A stretch of 64,000 bases of DNA from Solen grandis (GCA_021229015.1 CM037784.1:68293013-68357012); one strand, 5' to 3'; shown: positions 11,171 through 22,212, counted from the stretch's first letter. Notes: a model not told the origin generated them from the sequence alone. A program made the numbers and translations.

Positions 11171-12320
11171 TATGCCCCCACCACTTATGGGGGGTGGGGG
11201 GGGGGGGGGCATATAGATATGCCTTTGTCTGTCTGTCCATACGGAAAGTATGAAAGTTTGTCTGGAGCATAACTCAAAACCAATAAGAGGTATCAACATG
11301 AAACTTTATAGCTACATAGAGCTTGATGAAGAGAAGTGCAGTGCACAAGAACCATAACTCTATTTTGCATGATTTAGGAGTTATTGCCCTTCGTTATTTT
11401 TCATACTTAAATTTTGTCCAAAACATAAGTCAAAGGCTATAAGAGGTATCAACATGAAACTTTATAGCTACATAGAGCTTGTTGAAGAGAAGTGCACTGC
11501 ACAAAAACCATAACTCTATTTTGTATCATTTAGGAGTTATTGCCCTTTGTTATTTTTCATGCTTAATTTTGTCCAGAGCGTAACACAAAACCTATTTGAT
11601 TTTTCAACATGAAACTTCATAGCTACATAGAGCTTGATGAAAAGAAGTGCAGTGCACAAGAACCATAACTCTTTTTTGTATCATTTCGAAGTTGATTGCC
11701 CTTTGTTATTTTTCATACTTAAATTTTGTCTCGAGCATAACTCAAAACCTATAAGAGGTATCAAGATGAAACTTCATAGGTAGATATTTTTATGCCTCCA
11801 CCACTTATTGTGGGGTGGGGGCATATAGATTTGTCTTTGTCCATCCATACATCAGTCCGTCCATCAGTCAGTACATCCGTCCCGAAAGTTTGTCTGGAAC
11901 ATAACATGAATACTAATACTGGGATTGAATTCAAAGTTGATACTTCATGCATTCAGGAGAAGTGCAGTGACCAAGTTCCATAACTCTCAGTCAAGTAATT
12001 TGGACTTATTGTCCTTTGTTATGAAAGTTAGTCCAGAGCATAACTTGAATACTAATACAGGGATTGACTTTAAAGTTGATATTTATGTAGCATGCATACT
12101 GAAAGGTGTCAGGATAATGTGACTGGGTGTGGTATCATGCCACATGTCTATGGCATGATATTGCAGTGTGGCAGCACTATATCTGTCTCAAGTAGACATA
12201 GTCTCCAAATGACTGAAATACTGTCGGTAGGATGTTAAACGCAACAACAAACAAACATATTTCAGATTTGTGACAAAGCACTTAGGTAGGGGCATTTGTG
12301 TCCTATGGACACATTTCTAG
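11171..12320 (+). mobile_element. Hairpin-type repeat, family C
   Basis: The 5' hairpin TATGCCCCCACC / GGTGGGGG...CATA lies at 11171-11223. About four 150-bp units with GTGCAGTGCACAAGAACCAT follow. A second 5' cap of the same type (TATGCCTCCACC, 11791-11825) with GTCCATC/GTCCGTC runs comes next. Near the 3' end GGTAGGGGCAT (12285-12295) is the inverted copy of the start. The hairpin GTGTCC-TAT-GGACAC (12298-12312) and the tail ATTTCTAG follow. A SINE 3' fragment (12112-12258) is inserted before the 3' end. No protein is encoded. Confidence 0.75.
12112..12258 (+). repeat. SINE fragment, 5'-truncated
   Basis: Matches the 3' half of the SINE at 9504-9805, from GTGTCAGGAT through GGTATCATGCCACATGTCTA to AACAACAAACAAACA. 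The tRNA-like head is missing, and no clear target duplication is seen. Confidence 0.85.
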
Positions 12321-12498
12321 TTCATTATAATTTACTGGAGTTATTGTCCTTTTTATTGAATTGTATTCACATATGCCCCCTTTAAGACCGCTTCAGGCTT
12401 TATATGCAAAAATAGATAAATGATAAAAACATAATCAGACTTATTTAAAGTATGCATTTATGGAAAGGAATCAGCATGTTTTGTAGTTTATTTAATTT

Positions 12499-12990
12499 TT
12501 ATACCCCCACAAATGAAATTTGGGGGGGTATATAGGAGTCACCCTGTCGGTCCGTCCGTCCGTCCGGCGGTTGGTCTACAAATATTTGTCCGGAGCATTT
12601 CTCCAAAACTACTGTACCTATGTTGATGAAACTTCATAGGTAGATAGACCTTGATGAGAGGAAGTGCAGTGCAAAGAACCATAACTCTGCATGTATTTTG
12701 AAAGGAGTTATTGCCCTTTGTCATTTTTAATCTTTTGATTTTGTCCGGACCATAACTCCAATACTAAAGTAGCTAGGTTGATGAAACTTCATATGTAGAT
12801 TGATCTTGATGAGAGGAAGTGCAGTGCACAAGAACCATAACTCTGCATGTATTTTGAAAGGAGTTATTGCCCTTTGTCATTTTTAATCTTTTGATTTTGT
12901 CCGGAGCATAACTCCAATACTAAAGTAGCTAGGTTGATGAAACTTCATATGTAGATTGATCTTGATGAGAGGAAGTGCAGTGCATAAGAA
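12499..12990 (+). repeat. Hairpin-capped repeat (TATACCCCCACAAA type)
   Basis: The hairpin TATACCCCCACAAA / TTTGGGGGGGTATA (12500-12532) is followed by GTCCGTCCGTCCGTCC, then about 2.5 units of roughly 165 bases with TTGATGAAACTTCATATGTA and GAGGAAGTGCAGTGCA. No clear 3' end is visible. Confidence 0.65.
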
Positions 12991-13849
12991 AACCACAATG
13001 TAAATTCTTAAAGACAGGTTTTTGCAAACAATAAATATGGATGTGAACCATAATTAGACTGCATTTTTATTCTCCTCAGCTACAGATCTTGGAGGCAAAT
13101 TGTTTTCTTCTGTGTGTCTGTATGTGTGTCTCTCTGTCTGTCTGTCAAAACTTTTTAGCATTGTCCAAAACTTTTGAACCATTGCTCACACTAACTTTAA
13201 ACCTTACATACATGTAGTCTTTCACTCACGCAAACTTTTGAAACTGTATTCCTACACATGACAGACTTCCGGTGTGGGTATTGATCACCTTTAGTGATAA
13301 TATTTTTTTTTGGTATGCTTATAAGCCCAAATCCTATGTGTGAACATTCGTTTTATGTGTCATGTGAATACATCCTGTGTCAAAGATGGGGGTGGGGGTA
13401 TGAATCACCTTCAGTGATATTTATTTTACTATATTATTATGTTGTTAATTTTTTTTTTGGTTTTTTCCAATTTCCAATTGAGTTGAGAGTGAATTAACTA
13501 TTACCAAGTATTGTTTACAAGCATTGAGTTTGGTTGTTTGGATGGTGGGGCAGGCCCTTTTTTCAGATATTTGGGAAGGAGCCTTAATATCTTATTTTGG
13601 GGAAATTATGACCTTTTTATCATAGGGGAAAGAAAAATCCTGGAGTAAAATGCAAATTTGGGAAAACTGAATGAATTTTAAGCATTTTTCAGAGGGGAAG
13701 GCACCTATGAATGGCCCCTGAAAAGGAAGGGAAAAAGCCTTGTGGAGACGTGAGGTATGTGGGGGGTATTTGTTAGCCTTTAGCTTACAGTTCTAGATAG
13801 AATAGTATTTTTTTTGTTCATTCCTCACTGGTGATTTTTTATTTTATAG
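12991..13849. other. Intron of WASHC4, no gene seen
   Basis: AT-rich intron with decayed repeat-like pieces: GTCTGTCTGTCTGTC near 13134, and two TGAATCACCTT/AGTGATATTT-like motifs near 13280 and 13400. No exon or terminal repeats are recognised. Confidence 0.5.
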
Positions 13850-13913
13850 AAACTTAGATGAAGTCATTGGAAATCTAACCAAAAATTTTGCTGAAGGAAC
13901 AGAATATTTCAAG
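13850..13913 (+). CDS. WASHC4: WASHC4 (SWIP) exon
   Basis: The 64-bp exon lies between the acceptor ATTTTATAG and the donor GTAAAAG. Its first base completes the split codon of the exon at 1633-1786 (AG|A, Arg). It reads NLDEVIGNLTKNF, then AEGTEYFK, which matches the family's AEGTEYFK block upstream of a hydrophobic VDVF segment. No second copy lies in the window, because the duplicated block ends before this point. Confidence 0.9.
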
Positions 13914-14204
13914 GTAAAAGATCATTTAATATGTTTCCCAGTTTATGCTATTTTATTGTGTCGTGTGCCTGTCCTTCTGTCTATCTGTCTCTCACACTAA
14001 GTCCCTCATGCAGGTGACATAATTATGTGTTTCAAGGAACAGTCCTTGTGATTTATTCAGTAATAATCTCTTGTAGAGGATTCTGCTGAAGTTTTTAGTG
14101 AACAGGAACTGTTTTGAATATTAATATAATGTTACTAGTTAAAATGCAAGGCATTCTATTCTTTGATTGTCTTAATGATATACAATGTGATGTATATATT
14201 ACAG

Positions 14205-14288
14205 ATCCTTGTTGATGTGTTCTCTGCAGAATTTCGCAACCCCAAGAATATGCATCTGCGTAATTTCTTTGTGATTCTACCTCCTCTG
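14205..14288 (+). CDS. WASHC4: WASHC4 (SWIP) exon
   Basis: The 84-bp exon (28 whole codons) lies between the acceptor TATTACAG and the donor GTAAGG. It encodes [20 protein letters not shown], then FFVILPPL, which matches the conserved PKN-HLRNF-PPL block of WASHC4. It follows in frame from the exon at 13850-13913. I found no later WASHC4 exons before the gap at 19101 or elsewhere in the window, so the rest of the gene must lie outside or be missing from the scaffold. Confidence 0.93.
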
Positions 14289-15068
14289 GTAAGGATTTTA
14301 ATATATTAAAGGAGCAGCAGCCTTTCACCAGTTAAATTGTGCCCATATTGTTTTAACTACTAGAATTTTTTATGCCCCCCCCCCCCCCATCATGAAATGG
14401 TGATAGGTATATATTGTTACACCTGTCTCTGTGTGTATGTGTGTGTCTGTATGTGCAAAAAATCGTGTACCGGCTGGAACTTTGTTCTGTATGGTCATAT
14501 TTTGATCCTTAGGACAAGATGATGTGTGGCATTAAGCAAGGTTGCTAGCTTGAAGGTCAAGGTAACAGCTTCCACTTGAATCATGTCCTGGCTGTCACTC
14601 AGTTGTTAATGTTTGTGTTTTGAAATAACTTGGCACAAGTGATTCTTAGGGCAAGATAATTTGTAGCTTATAAGCAAGATCAGGTTGAGGGTCAAGGTCA
14701 CAGCTCTTGGTTGACCTTAAAAGCAACCCCCACCCCCAGGACATGAAAAAAGTAATAGTTAGTTGCCCTAAAAGGGCAGTTGTATGTGCAAAAAGAGCTT
14801 CTTTTTTTTTTAGAAAATATAATGAAATTCAAAATATGAAGCTTTCTTCTGTAAGGTATAAGATCTAAAATTGTTTATGTAGAAAATGTACTATCCATTC
14901 TGACTGGATAATTAACAATATGGGAAATATCTTTTCAAAGTTGAATTGGTTATGTAGAGGCTCAGATTAGAATTGTTATAACTTAAAAAATAAAATTATA
15001 TTTGGATAAACATAATTATTGTTTAATCAGATTTTTCATTAGGTGTTTTCTTTTGTCTCAAGACCTTT
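14289..15068. other. Intronic repeat debris
   Basis: Contains a C-run hairpin-type cap (TTTTTATGCCCCCC..., about 14368-14413) with GTGTGTCTGTATGTG after it, then decayed units with AAGGTCAAGGTAACAG and GGTCAAGGTCACAG. The remainder is AT-rich without recognisable features. Confidence 0.45.
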
Positions 15069-15594
15069 TTAGCTCACCTGAGCACAATGTGCTCAAGGTG
15101 AGCTTTTGTGATCGCCCTTCGTCCGGCGTCCGTTGTGAGTCCATATTTTTAGGTCAATCTTCATGAAACTTGGTCAGAATGTTTGTCTTCATAAAATTTT
15201 GGACAAGTTTGAAATTGGGTCATGTGGGGCCAAAAAGAAGGTCACAAGGTCAAATCGTATAGAAACCTTAACACTCTAGAGGCCACATTTTTGCCCAATC
15301 TTCATGAAACTTGATCAGAATGTTTCTCTCCATAAAATCTTGGACAAGTTCGAATTTGGGTCATCTTGGGTCAAAAAGTAGGTCACAAGGTCAGATCTTA
15401 GTAAAACCTTGTTAACACTCTAGAGGCCACATTTTTGTCCCAATCTTCATGAAACTTGATCAGAATGTTTCTCTCCATAAAATCTTGGCCAGGTTTGAAT
15501 TTGGGTCATGTCGGGACAGTATGAAAATTCCAACATATGTTGCTTATTTATAATCAGGTGAGGGATTCAGGGCCATCATGGCCCTCTGGTTTTT
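15069..15594 (+). mobile_element. Hairpin-type repeat, family A, complete short copy
   Basis: Compact complete copy. The 5' hairpin AGCTCACCTGAGCAC / GTGCTCAAGGTGAGCT is at 15071-15104. GTCCGGCGTCCG follows, then three units of roughly 150 bases with ACTCTAGAGGCCACATTTTT and GGGTCATGTGGGGCC. The 3' end is CAGGTGAGGGATTCA, then GGGCCAT-C-ATGGCCC, CTCTGG and a T run. It lies between T runs, with no target duplication visible beyond T. Confidence 0.8.
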
Positions 15595-15640
15595 GAAAAA
15601 CACAACAATGGGAACTTTTATGCTAATCTCTAAGTATCAT

Positions 15641-15671
15641 TAGGTTTTCGCCTCTGCAGGGCGAAAACCTA
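15641..15671. repeat. Perfect hairpin cap (TAGGTTTTCGCC type)
   Basis: TAGGTTTTCGCC and its inverted repeat GGGCGAAAACCTA enclose TCTGCA. TTGTTCTTCTTCTG follows. It looks like the 5' cap of a further hairpin-type family, truncated by the element that starts at 15706. Confidence 0.7.
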
Positions 15672-15705
15672 TTGTTCTTCTTCTGTTGATTTGTTTTTGT
15701 TTTTT

Positions 15706-16245
15706 TATGCTCACCGAAGGTGACGCATATAGTTGCGGCTTTGTCCGTCCGTCCATTCGTCCTTCACACTTTCCTTTTCTGGACTATTTCTCAGGAACTA
15801 ACGGATTGAATTCAACGAAACTTTATGGGAAGCTTTATTACCAAGAGGAGATGCGCATATCCTCAGCATGACCTGGTTCCTAAATTTTTCAAAGAGTTAT
15901 GGCCCATTGACTTTTCGGCCTATAGTACATATTGCATGATTCTTGTCCGAAATATTTCTCGAACTAATGGCTTGAATTCAACGAAACTTTATGGGAAGCT
16001 TAATTACCAAGAGGAGATGCACATATCATCAGCATGACCCGATTCCTAAATTTTCAAAGAGTGAAGGCCCCTTGACTTTTCGGCCTATAGTACATATTGC
16101 ATGATTCTTGTCCGGGCTATTTCTCAGGAACTAATGGCTTGAATTCAACAAAACTTTATGGGAAGCTTTATCACCAAGAGTAGATACGCATATCGTTGGC
16201 ATGACCTGGTTCCTTAATTTTTAAGAGTATCAATCTTCAGTCATT
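15706..16245 (+). repeat. Hairpin-capped repeat (TATGCTCACC type)
   Basis: The hairpin TATGCTCACC-GAA-GGTGACGCATA (15706-15730) is followed by GTCCGTCCGTCC, then three units of about 170 bases with TCAACGAAACTTTATGGGAA, CCAAGAGGAGATGC and TTTTCGGCCTATAGTACATA. The two short overlapping reading frames here derive from the units. Confidence 0.65.
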
Positions 16246-16469
16246 GCTATAATATAAAGGTAAATAAATTGTATTTTGTATTTGATTTTTCCCTTTTATC
16301 GAATTTGAGGACATTACCTGGATTCTATACATGATAAGCATGTGCTGATCCCATTCCGGTCCTTAACATATCCTCCCACCCATTGACCAGGCCTTATTTG
16401 TAACAATGACATTCTTTGGGGAGCATCTGTCAGTTCTACTGACTTTCTTTTTTTGGGGGGGGGTTTAAT

Positions 16470-16501
16470 TAGGACTTTCTGCCTACTGGCAGAAAGTCCT
16501 A
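16470..16501. repeat. Perfect hairpin cap (TAGGACTTTCTGCC type)
   Basis: TAGGACTTTCTGCC and GGCAGAAAGTCCTA form a 14-bp perfect stem with loop TACT. TTGGGTTTGTACTG and then a family A element follow immediately. It is probably another family's 5' end, left as a stub. Confidence 0.7.
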
Positions 16502-16518
16502 TTGGGTTTGTACTGTTT

Positions 16519-17196
16519 TTAGCTCACCTGAGCACAAAGTGCTCAAGGTGAGCTTTTGTGATCGCCCTTCGTCCGGCGTCGTGCGTCGTCCGTCGTCAAC
16601 AATTTGCTTTAAACGACATCTCCTCTGAAACCACTGGACAGAATTTATTCAACTTGGCAGGAATGTTCCTTGGGTGAGGCTCTACAAAAGTTGCTATATA
16701 AAAGTTGATCCATGAAGAACTCTGGTTGCCATGGCAACAAAAAGAAAAATAATTTGAAAACTTTAAAAATCATCTCCTTCAAAACTACTGGCCAGATTTC
16801 AAAATCATTTGGTACAGATGTTCCTTGGGTAACCTCTACCAAAGTTGCTAAAATTATTCCGATCCATAAAAAAACATGGCTGCCAGGGCTTATTTGCCTT
16901 ATATGTATATAGAGAAACCTTTAAACAACATCTCCTCTGAAACCACTGGACAGAATTTGATTAAACTTGGCAGGAATGATCCTTGGTTCAACCTTCACAA
17001 AAGTTGCTAAAATAAACTTGATCCATATAGAACTCTTGTTGCCATGGCAACAAAAAAAAAAAAAAAATGAAAACTTTAAAAATCATCTTCTTCTAAACTA
17101 CTGGCCAGATTTTAAAATAAATTAGTACAGATGTTCCTTGGGTCAACCTATTTATCTCAGGTGAGCGATTTAGGGCCATCATGGGCCTCTTGTTTT
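16519..17196 (+). mobile_element. Hairpin-type repeat, family A, complete copy
   Basis: The 5' hairpin is at 16521-16554 and is followed by CGTCCGGCGTCGTGCGTCG. There are just over two units of the same kind as at 6370-7545 (GACATCTCCTCTGAAACCAC, TGGTTGCCATGGCAAC). The 3' end CAGGTGAGCGATTTAGGGCC... CTCTTGTTTT is at 17158-17196. It is flanked by T-rich sequence on both sides. Confidence 0.8.
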
Positions 17197-17218
17197 ATTT
17201 TTATTCTTCTTATTCTTT

Positions 17219-18963
17219 TTTAGCTCACCTGAGCACAAAGTGCTCAAGGTGAGCTTTTGTGATCGCCCGTTGTCCGTCGTCCATCGTGCGTGCGTCCATC
17301 AGTGCGTCCGTGCGTGCGTCCGTCGTCAACTTTTCGTTCAAACGACTTCTCCTCCTAAACCACTGGATGGATTTTGACCAAACTTCACAGGAATCATCCT
17401 TATCATGACCTCTATCAAAGTTGTTTAAATTAATTTGATTGGGTGAATAAGTAGGTCACAGGAGCTAAAAATAGATTTTTAAAATGCAATCTTAGAAAAT
17501 CTTCTCCTGCAAAACTGTAAGGCCTAGAGCTTTAATAATTGGTATGTAGAATTGTCTTATGAACATCTACAAAAGTTGTTCAGATCATGACCCTGGGGTC
17601 AAAATCGGCCCCGCCCCAGGGTTCATTTTATTTTTCATAGGTTTATATAGTGAAAAACTTTAAAAATCTTCTTCTATGAAACAATAAGGCCTAGAGCTAA
17701 GATATTTGGAATGTAGCATTGTCTAATGAATCTCTACAAAAGTTGTTCAAATTATGACCCTGGGGTTAGAATTGGTCACTTTTTTACATAGACTTATATA
17801 GGAAAAACTTTAAAAATCTTCTCCTATGAAACCATAAGGCCTAGAGCTAAGATATTTGGTATGTAGCATCATCTAATGGTTCATTACCAAGATTGTTCAA
17901 ATCATAGCCCTATGGTGATAAATGACCCCGCACCAGGGGTTACTTGTTTTACATAGAGTTATATAGGAAAATCTTAAAAATCTTCTTTTATGAATCCATA
18001 AGGCCTAGAGCTTAGATAATTAGCTCACCTGAGCACAACGTGCTCATGGTGAGATTTTATGATTGCCTTTTGTCCGGTGTCTGTCGTCCGTCCATCTGTC
18101 CGTGCGTGCGTGCCTCTTGCGTCTACTTTTTCCATTAAACAACATCTCCTCCTAATCCGCTGAAGGGATTTTGACAAAATTTCACAGGAATCATCCTTAT
18201 GATGTCCTCTAACAAAATTGTACAAATTATTATGATTGGTTGAAAAAGTAGGTCACAGGAGCTAAAAATAGATTTTAAAATGCAATCTTAGAAAATCTTC
18301 TCCTGCAAAACTGTAAGGCCTCTACAGCATGTAGAATTGTCTTATAAACCTTTACAAAAATTGTTCAAATCATGGCCCTAGGGTCAAAATTTGCCCTGCC
18401 CCAGGGGTCACTTTATTTTACATAGGAAAAATAGAAAAATCATTTCTAAAACAGCAAGGCTTAGAGCTTGGATATTTGGTATGTAGAATTGTCTTGTGAA
18501 CTACTACAAAAGTTGTTAAAATAATGACCTCTGGGTCAAAATTGCCCTCGCTCCAGGGCTCATTTTATTTTACAAAGGCTTATATAGGGAAAAACTAGAA
18601 AAATCTTCTCATCAGACACCACATGGCCTAGAGCTTAGATATAAGGCTTGTACCATTGTCTAGTGGACAAAGTTGTTCAAATCATGGCCCTTGGGTCCAA
18701 ATTGGGTCCGCCCCAGGTGTCACTTGATTTTACATAGGCTTATATAGAGGAAGAAAGGAAAATCTTCTTCTCAGAAACCACAAGGTCAAGAGTTTAGATT
18801 TTTAGTGTGTAGCATTGTTTAGTACATCTCTATCAAGTTGTTTTTTTTCAAATCATGGCCCTGTGTCAAAATTGGTCCCACTTTAAGTATGTTCATATTA
18901 TAAACCATTGAAAGCAATATTTCTCAGGTGAGCGATTAAGGGCCATCATGGCCCTCTTGTTTT
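17219..18963 (+). mobile_element. Hairpin-type repeat, family A, long copy with second 5' cap
   Basis: The 5' hairpin at 17222-17255 is followed by runs of GTCCGTGCG. About four units of roughly 180 bases carry AAGGCCTAGAGCTTAGATA and TGGGGTCAAAATTGGCC motifs. A second 5' hairpin at 18022-18055 starts a similar series, and the pair shares one 3' end at 18925-18963 (CAGGTGAGCGATTAA, GGGCCATCATGGCCC, TCTTGTTTT). This could be nesting, or re-initiation within one element. Confidence 0.75.
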
Positions 18964-19051
18964 AAAGCATGCTGCCTGCATACTTTGTGTTTTATTGTTG
19001 TGAAATAACAGTTTCATGCTTCTTGCCCTTTCCTGTAATTTTTTCACTGTT

Positions 19052-19200
19052 GGGGGGGGGGGGGGGGGGGGGGGGGAAAGGAGTCGGGACCCAAAGGGGG
19101 NNNNNNNNNNNNNNNNNNNNNNNNNNNNNNNNNNNNNNNNNNNNNNNNNNNNNNNNNNNNNNNNNNNNNNNNNNNNNNNNNNNNNNNNNNNNNNNNNNNN
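19052..19200. other. Poly-G run and assembly gap
   Basis: About 25 G residues precede exactly 100 N (19101-19200). The gap size is an assembler placeholder. Reading frames that cross it are meaningless. Confidence 0.98.
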
Positions 19201-20190
19201 GCCACTGTAACTTTGGTCTTGGTTGGTTGTTTTTCAAATAATATGGCCACGAAGTGCAAGGTGAGCTTTTGGGACCAGCCTTTGTCCTGCGTCTGTCATC
19301 GTCAGTCGTCAACAATTTACTTAAAAATCTTCTTCTCTGAAACTACTGATTGGAAAGTGATCAAAATTTGCAAGGATGTTCCTAAGGTGATCCCCTATAA
19401 AAGTTGTTAAAATGGTTCCGTCTGTTGCATAATTAGGTCACAGGAGCTAAAAATAGATTTATAAAGCGAAATCTTAAAAAATCTTCTTATCTGAAAGCAC
19501 AAGGCCAAGAGCTTATTTATTTGGTGTGTAGCTTTGTCTAGTAGACCTCTCAAGTTTTGTTCAAATCATGGCACTGGTGTCAATATTGATCCAGCCCCTG
19601 AGGTCACCTGATTTTATTACTGGGAAAAAACCTGAAAAATCTTCTTGTCAGAAAATACAAAGCCTGGAGTTTAGATATTTGGTTTGCAGCATTGCCTAGT
19701 GGATTACTACCAAGTTTGTTCAAATCATGGCCATGGGGTTAAATTTGGCCCTGCCCCAGGGGTCACCTGATTTTACATAGGCTTATTTAGAGGGGAAAAA
19801 AAATCTTCCTGTTAGAAACCACAAGGCCTGGAGTTTAGATATTTGGTATGTAACATGGCCTAGTTGACATCTACTTAGTTTGTTCACATCATTGGACAAG
19901 GGTCAAAATTGGCCCTGCCCCAGGGATTTAACAAAGGCTAATATAGGGAAAAACTTGAAAAATCATCCTCTCAGAGGGAAAAAAAAATCTTCCTGGTAGA
20001 AACCACAAGGCCTGGAGGTTAGATATTTGGTATGTAACATGGGCTAGTAGACCTCTACCAAGTTTGTTCAAATCATCATCATGGCTCTGGGGTCAAAATT
20101 GGCCCTGCCCCAGGGGTCACTTGATTTTTACATAGCCTAATGGTACCAGGTGAGCGATTCAGGGCCATCATATGGACACATTTCTAGTTT
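19201..20190 (+). mobile_element. Hairpin-type repeat, family A body with chimeric 3' end
   Basis: The 5' end is partly lost near the gap, but AAGTGCAAGGTGAGCTTTTGG (19252 onward) marks it. Four to five units of roughly 180 bases carry AAGGCCTGGAGTTTAGATA and GGGGTCACCTGATTTTACA. The 3' end begins as family A (CAGGTGAGCGATTCAGGGCC), but after ATCAT it changes to ATGGACACATTTCTAGTTT, the family C ending seen at 12306-12322. Confidence 0.75.
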
Positions 20191-20422
20191 TAACTTAGAA
20201 TTTTGATGAAAAATGTTTAATTAGTATATTTATTTGAAAACTATGAAAGATATAACAATGAAACTTGGAATACTTAATAATAATGACAAGGTGCAGTTAT
20301 AAGACAAGGGCATTATTCTGAAAGGAATGTTATGTCCCTTTTTAACTTAGATTTTTTTTTTAAAAATTGTTTTTATTCAAAACATTTTTTTTTTTTCTTT
20401 TTCATATTTACTTAACAGTTAC
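20191..20422. other. AT-rich sequence, no gene seen
   Basis: Sequence between the chimeric repeat end and the start of the duplicated block. It contains a decayed unit with GAAACTTGGAATACTTAATA and T runs, with nothing coding. Confidence 0.5.
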
Positions 20423-20997
20423 TCTTTATACCTTATGGTGTCCAAACTTTAAATCTCAAATATGGCACCCTGTTGTTGACATGTAAAAAAAAATAAGCAT
20501 TGGCACTGCTCTGCAGTGCTCTAGTTTGAAACCAATAGTCAGTATTTAATTTCAGTCAACACAAATTTATACCTCCTGACTGTCTACCTTAAAAACAGTA
20601 AAGTTGATTCCTTGAAAGGAAATTGAGGCCCCGAGGGGGTTGGCTAATTTCCTTATATAGCTCTATAATTATAGAAATTGTAAAATTTCTTCTTCTATGA
20701 AACCAATGGTCAGAACTCAATTTCATTTGGCATGTATGCTCACCTTATGGCTGTCTACCATAATGGCTAAAATAAAGTTGATCCCTTGAAAAATGAGTCA
20801 AATAGGGGGTCATCTAGTTCCATATATACTCTTTATAGAAAATTTCAAAATTCTTCTCTTCTGGAACTAATGTTTTGAATTAATTCTTGTTTTGCACCAT
20901 TGATAACCTCAAGGTTTCATACCATAATTGCGCATTTTTCAATCCCTTTAAAAGCCTCCAGATGACTGACTTACCTAAGAATTCTTTGTATCTGAAA

Positions 20998-21297
20998 TTT
21001 GAATCTGGTTGCTCCAGGAAGAACAAGGTAAATCAAATGATTTGAATCTGGTTGCTCCAGGAAGAACAAGGTAAAATCAAATGACTTGAATCTGGTTGCT
21101 CCAGGAAGAACAAGGTAAAATCAAATGATTTGAATCTGGTTGCTCCAGGAAGAACAAGGTAAAATCAAATGATTTGAATCTGGTTGCTCCAGAAGGTAAA
21201 ATCAAATGATTTGAATCTGGTTGCTCCAGGAAGAACAAGGTAAAATCAAATGATTTGAATCTGGTTGCTCCAGGAAGAACAAGGTAAAATCAAATGA
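20998..21297. repeat. 44-bp minisatellite, 7 units (copy 2)
   Basis: Counterpart of the array at 567-924, with seven units rather than eight. The fifth unit has an internal deletion (CCAGAAGGTAAAATC), and the first lacks one A. The different unit number fits a length-variable locus seen on two alleles. Confidence 0.95.
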
Positions 21298-21489
21298 ATT
21301 TTTTAAATAAGCTGATGTACTCTGGTTAGCAATCCAGGGCCATATGGCCCCTTGTTACACAATTATGGCCCATTTTCAGCATACAATTTTCTAAACATAC
21401 CTTGTTTGATCAAATTTACTTCATATTTTATATTTCTTTTAAATTTCAAACATAGTTCAAATATCCCCTTTGCTGTTTTGTTTGAATAG

Positions 21490-21602
21490 ATCCATCCTCT
21501 TGTCATTGGATGCCATTTTGAAACATGGTGACAAGAGAAGGTACTCCAGTTTCACAGAAAAAGTACTCGTTCTGACCATCCTACTCATCAAGGAAGTGTG
21601 TG
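21490..21602 (+). CDS. WASHC4: WASHC4 (SWIP) exon, copy 2
   Basis: Identical in borders and reading to the exon at 1118-1230, including the TTTGAATAG acceptor and GTAATG donor. It is probably the other allele of the same exon, since it lies on the contig that repeats the start of the window. Confidence 0.85.
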
Positions 21603-22003
21603 GTAATGGGTTAATGACAGGTTCTACTGTGTTAAAGGATTTTTTTTGGCTGACACTTCTGTACCATACAGGTGGTGCAGGGTAGTATCAGGAATGGTTG
21701 ACTCAGTGTCAGGATAGTGTGATATGGTGTGGAATTATTCCACATGTATATGGCAGGACACTGCTGCATGGCAGCAAGTTAATACTGTCGGCGGGACTTG
21801 TAACCCAACAAACATGGTCCCACTGCACAATGATAAGTATGCCCTTTCATTTTGTTAAATGGGAGACATTTTAGTTGCACTTAAAATTTCTTGCTATTTT
21901 TCAGATCAAGTCTTCTTTGAAAATTAAAGTCAATCTTCAGTTTCATTTTCAGAATTTATTATACAATAATGTTGTGTTAAACTGTGTGGCTATTCTGTTG
22001 TAG

Positions 22004-22157
22004 GAAACGCCATGGGATATATCCGAATGATCCGGTCTGGAGGTCTCCATTGCTGTAGCAATGCAATAAGGTTTATTCCGGACCTTGAAGACATTGTGAA
22101 GTTTGAAGAACTATGTAAAGAGGAAGGTCTCTCCCAGGAGTGTCAAACTGCTGCCAG
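22004..22157 (+). CDS. WASHC4: WASHC4 (SWIP) exon, copy 2
   Basis: Same 154-bp exon as 1633-1786, with intact frame and splice sites (TTGTAG acceptor, GTATGT donor). No copy of the following exons (13850, 14205) exists beyond this copy, because its contig ends at 29461. Counting it as a second gene would be wrong if the contig is a haplotig. Confidence 0.92.
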
Positions 22158-22212
22158 GTATGTCTGTCACTTTAGGATTAAGCATTTCTTTATATTGATT
22201 TTGAAATTATGT

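Noticed and set aside
18969..19315. Glycine- or proline-rich frames across the first gap
   Set aside because: They consist of a poly-G run and N bases.
21490..22157. A second, independent WASHC4 gene
   Set aside because: Only two exons are present with near-identical introns, on a contig that overlaps contig 1; an allelic contig explains it better.
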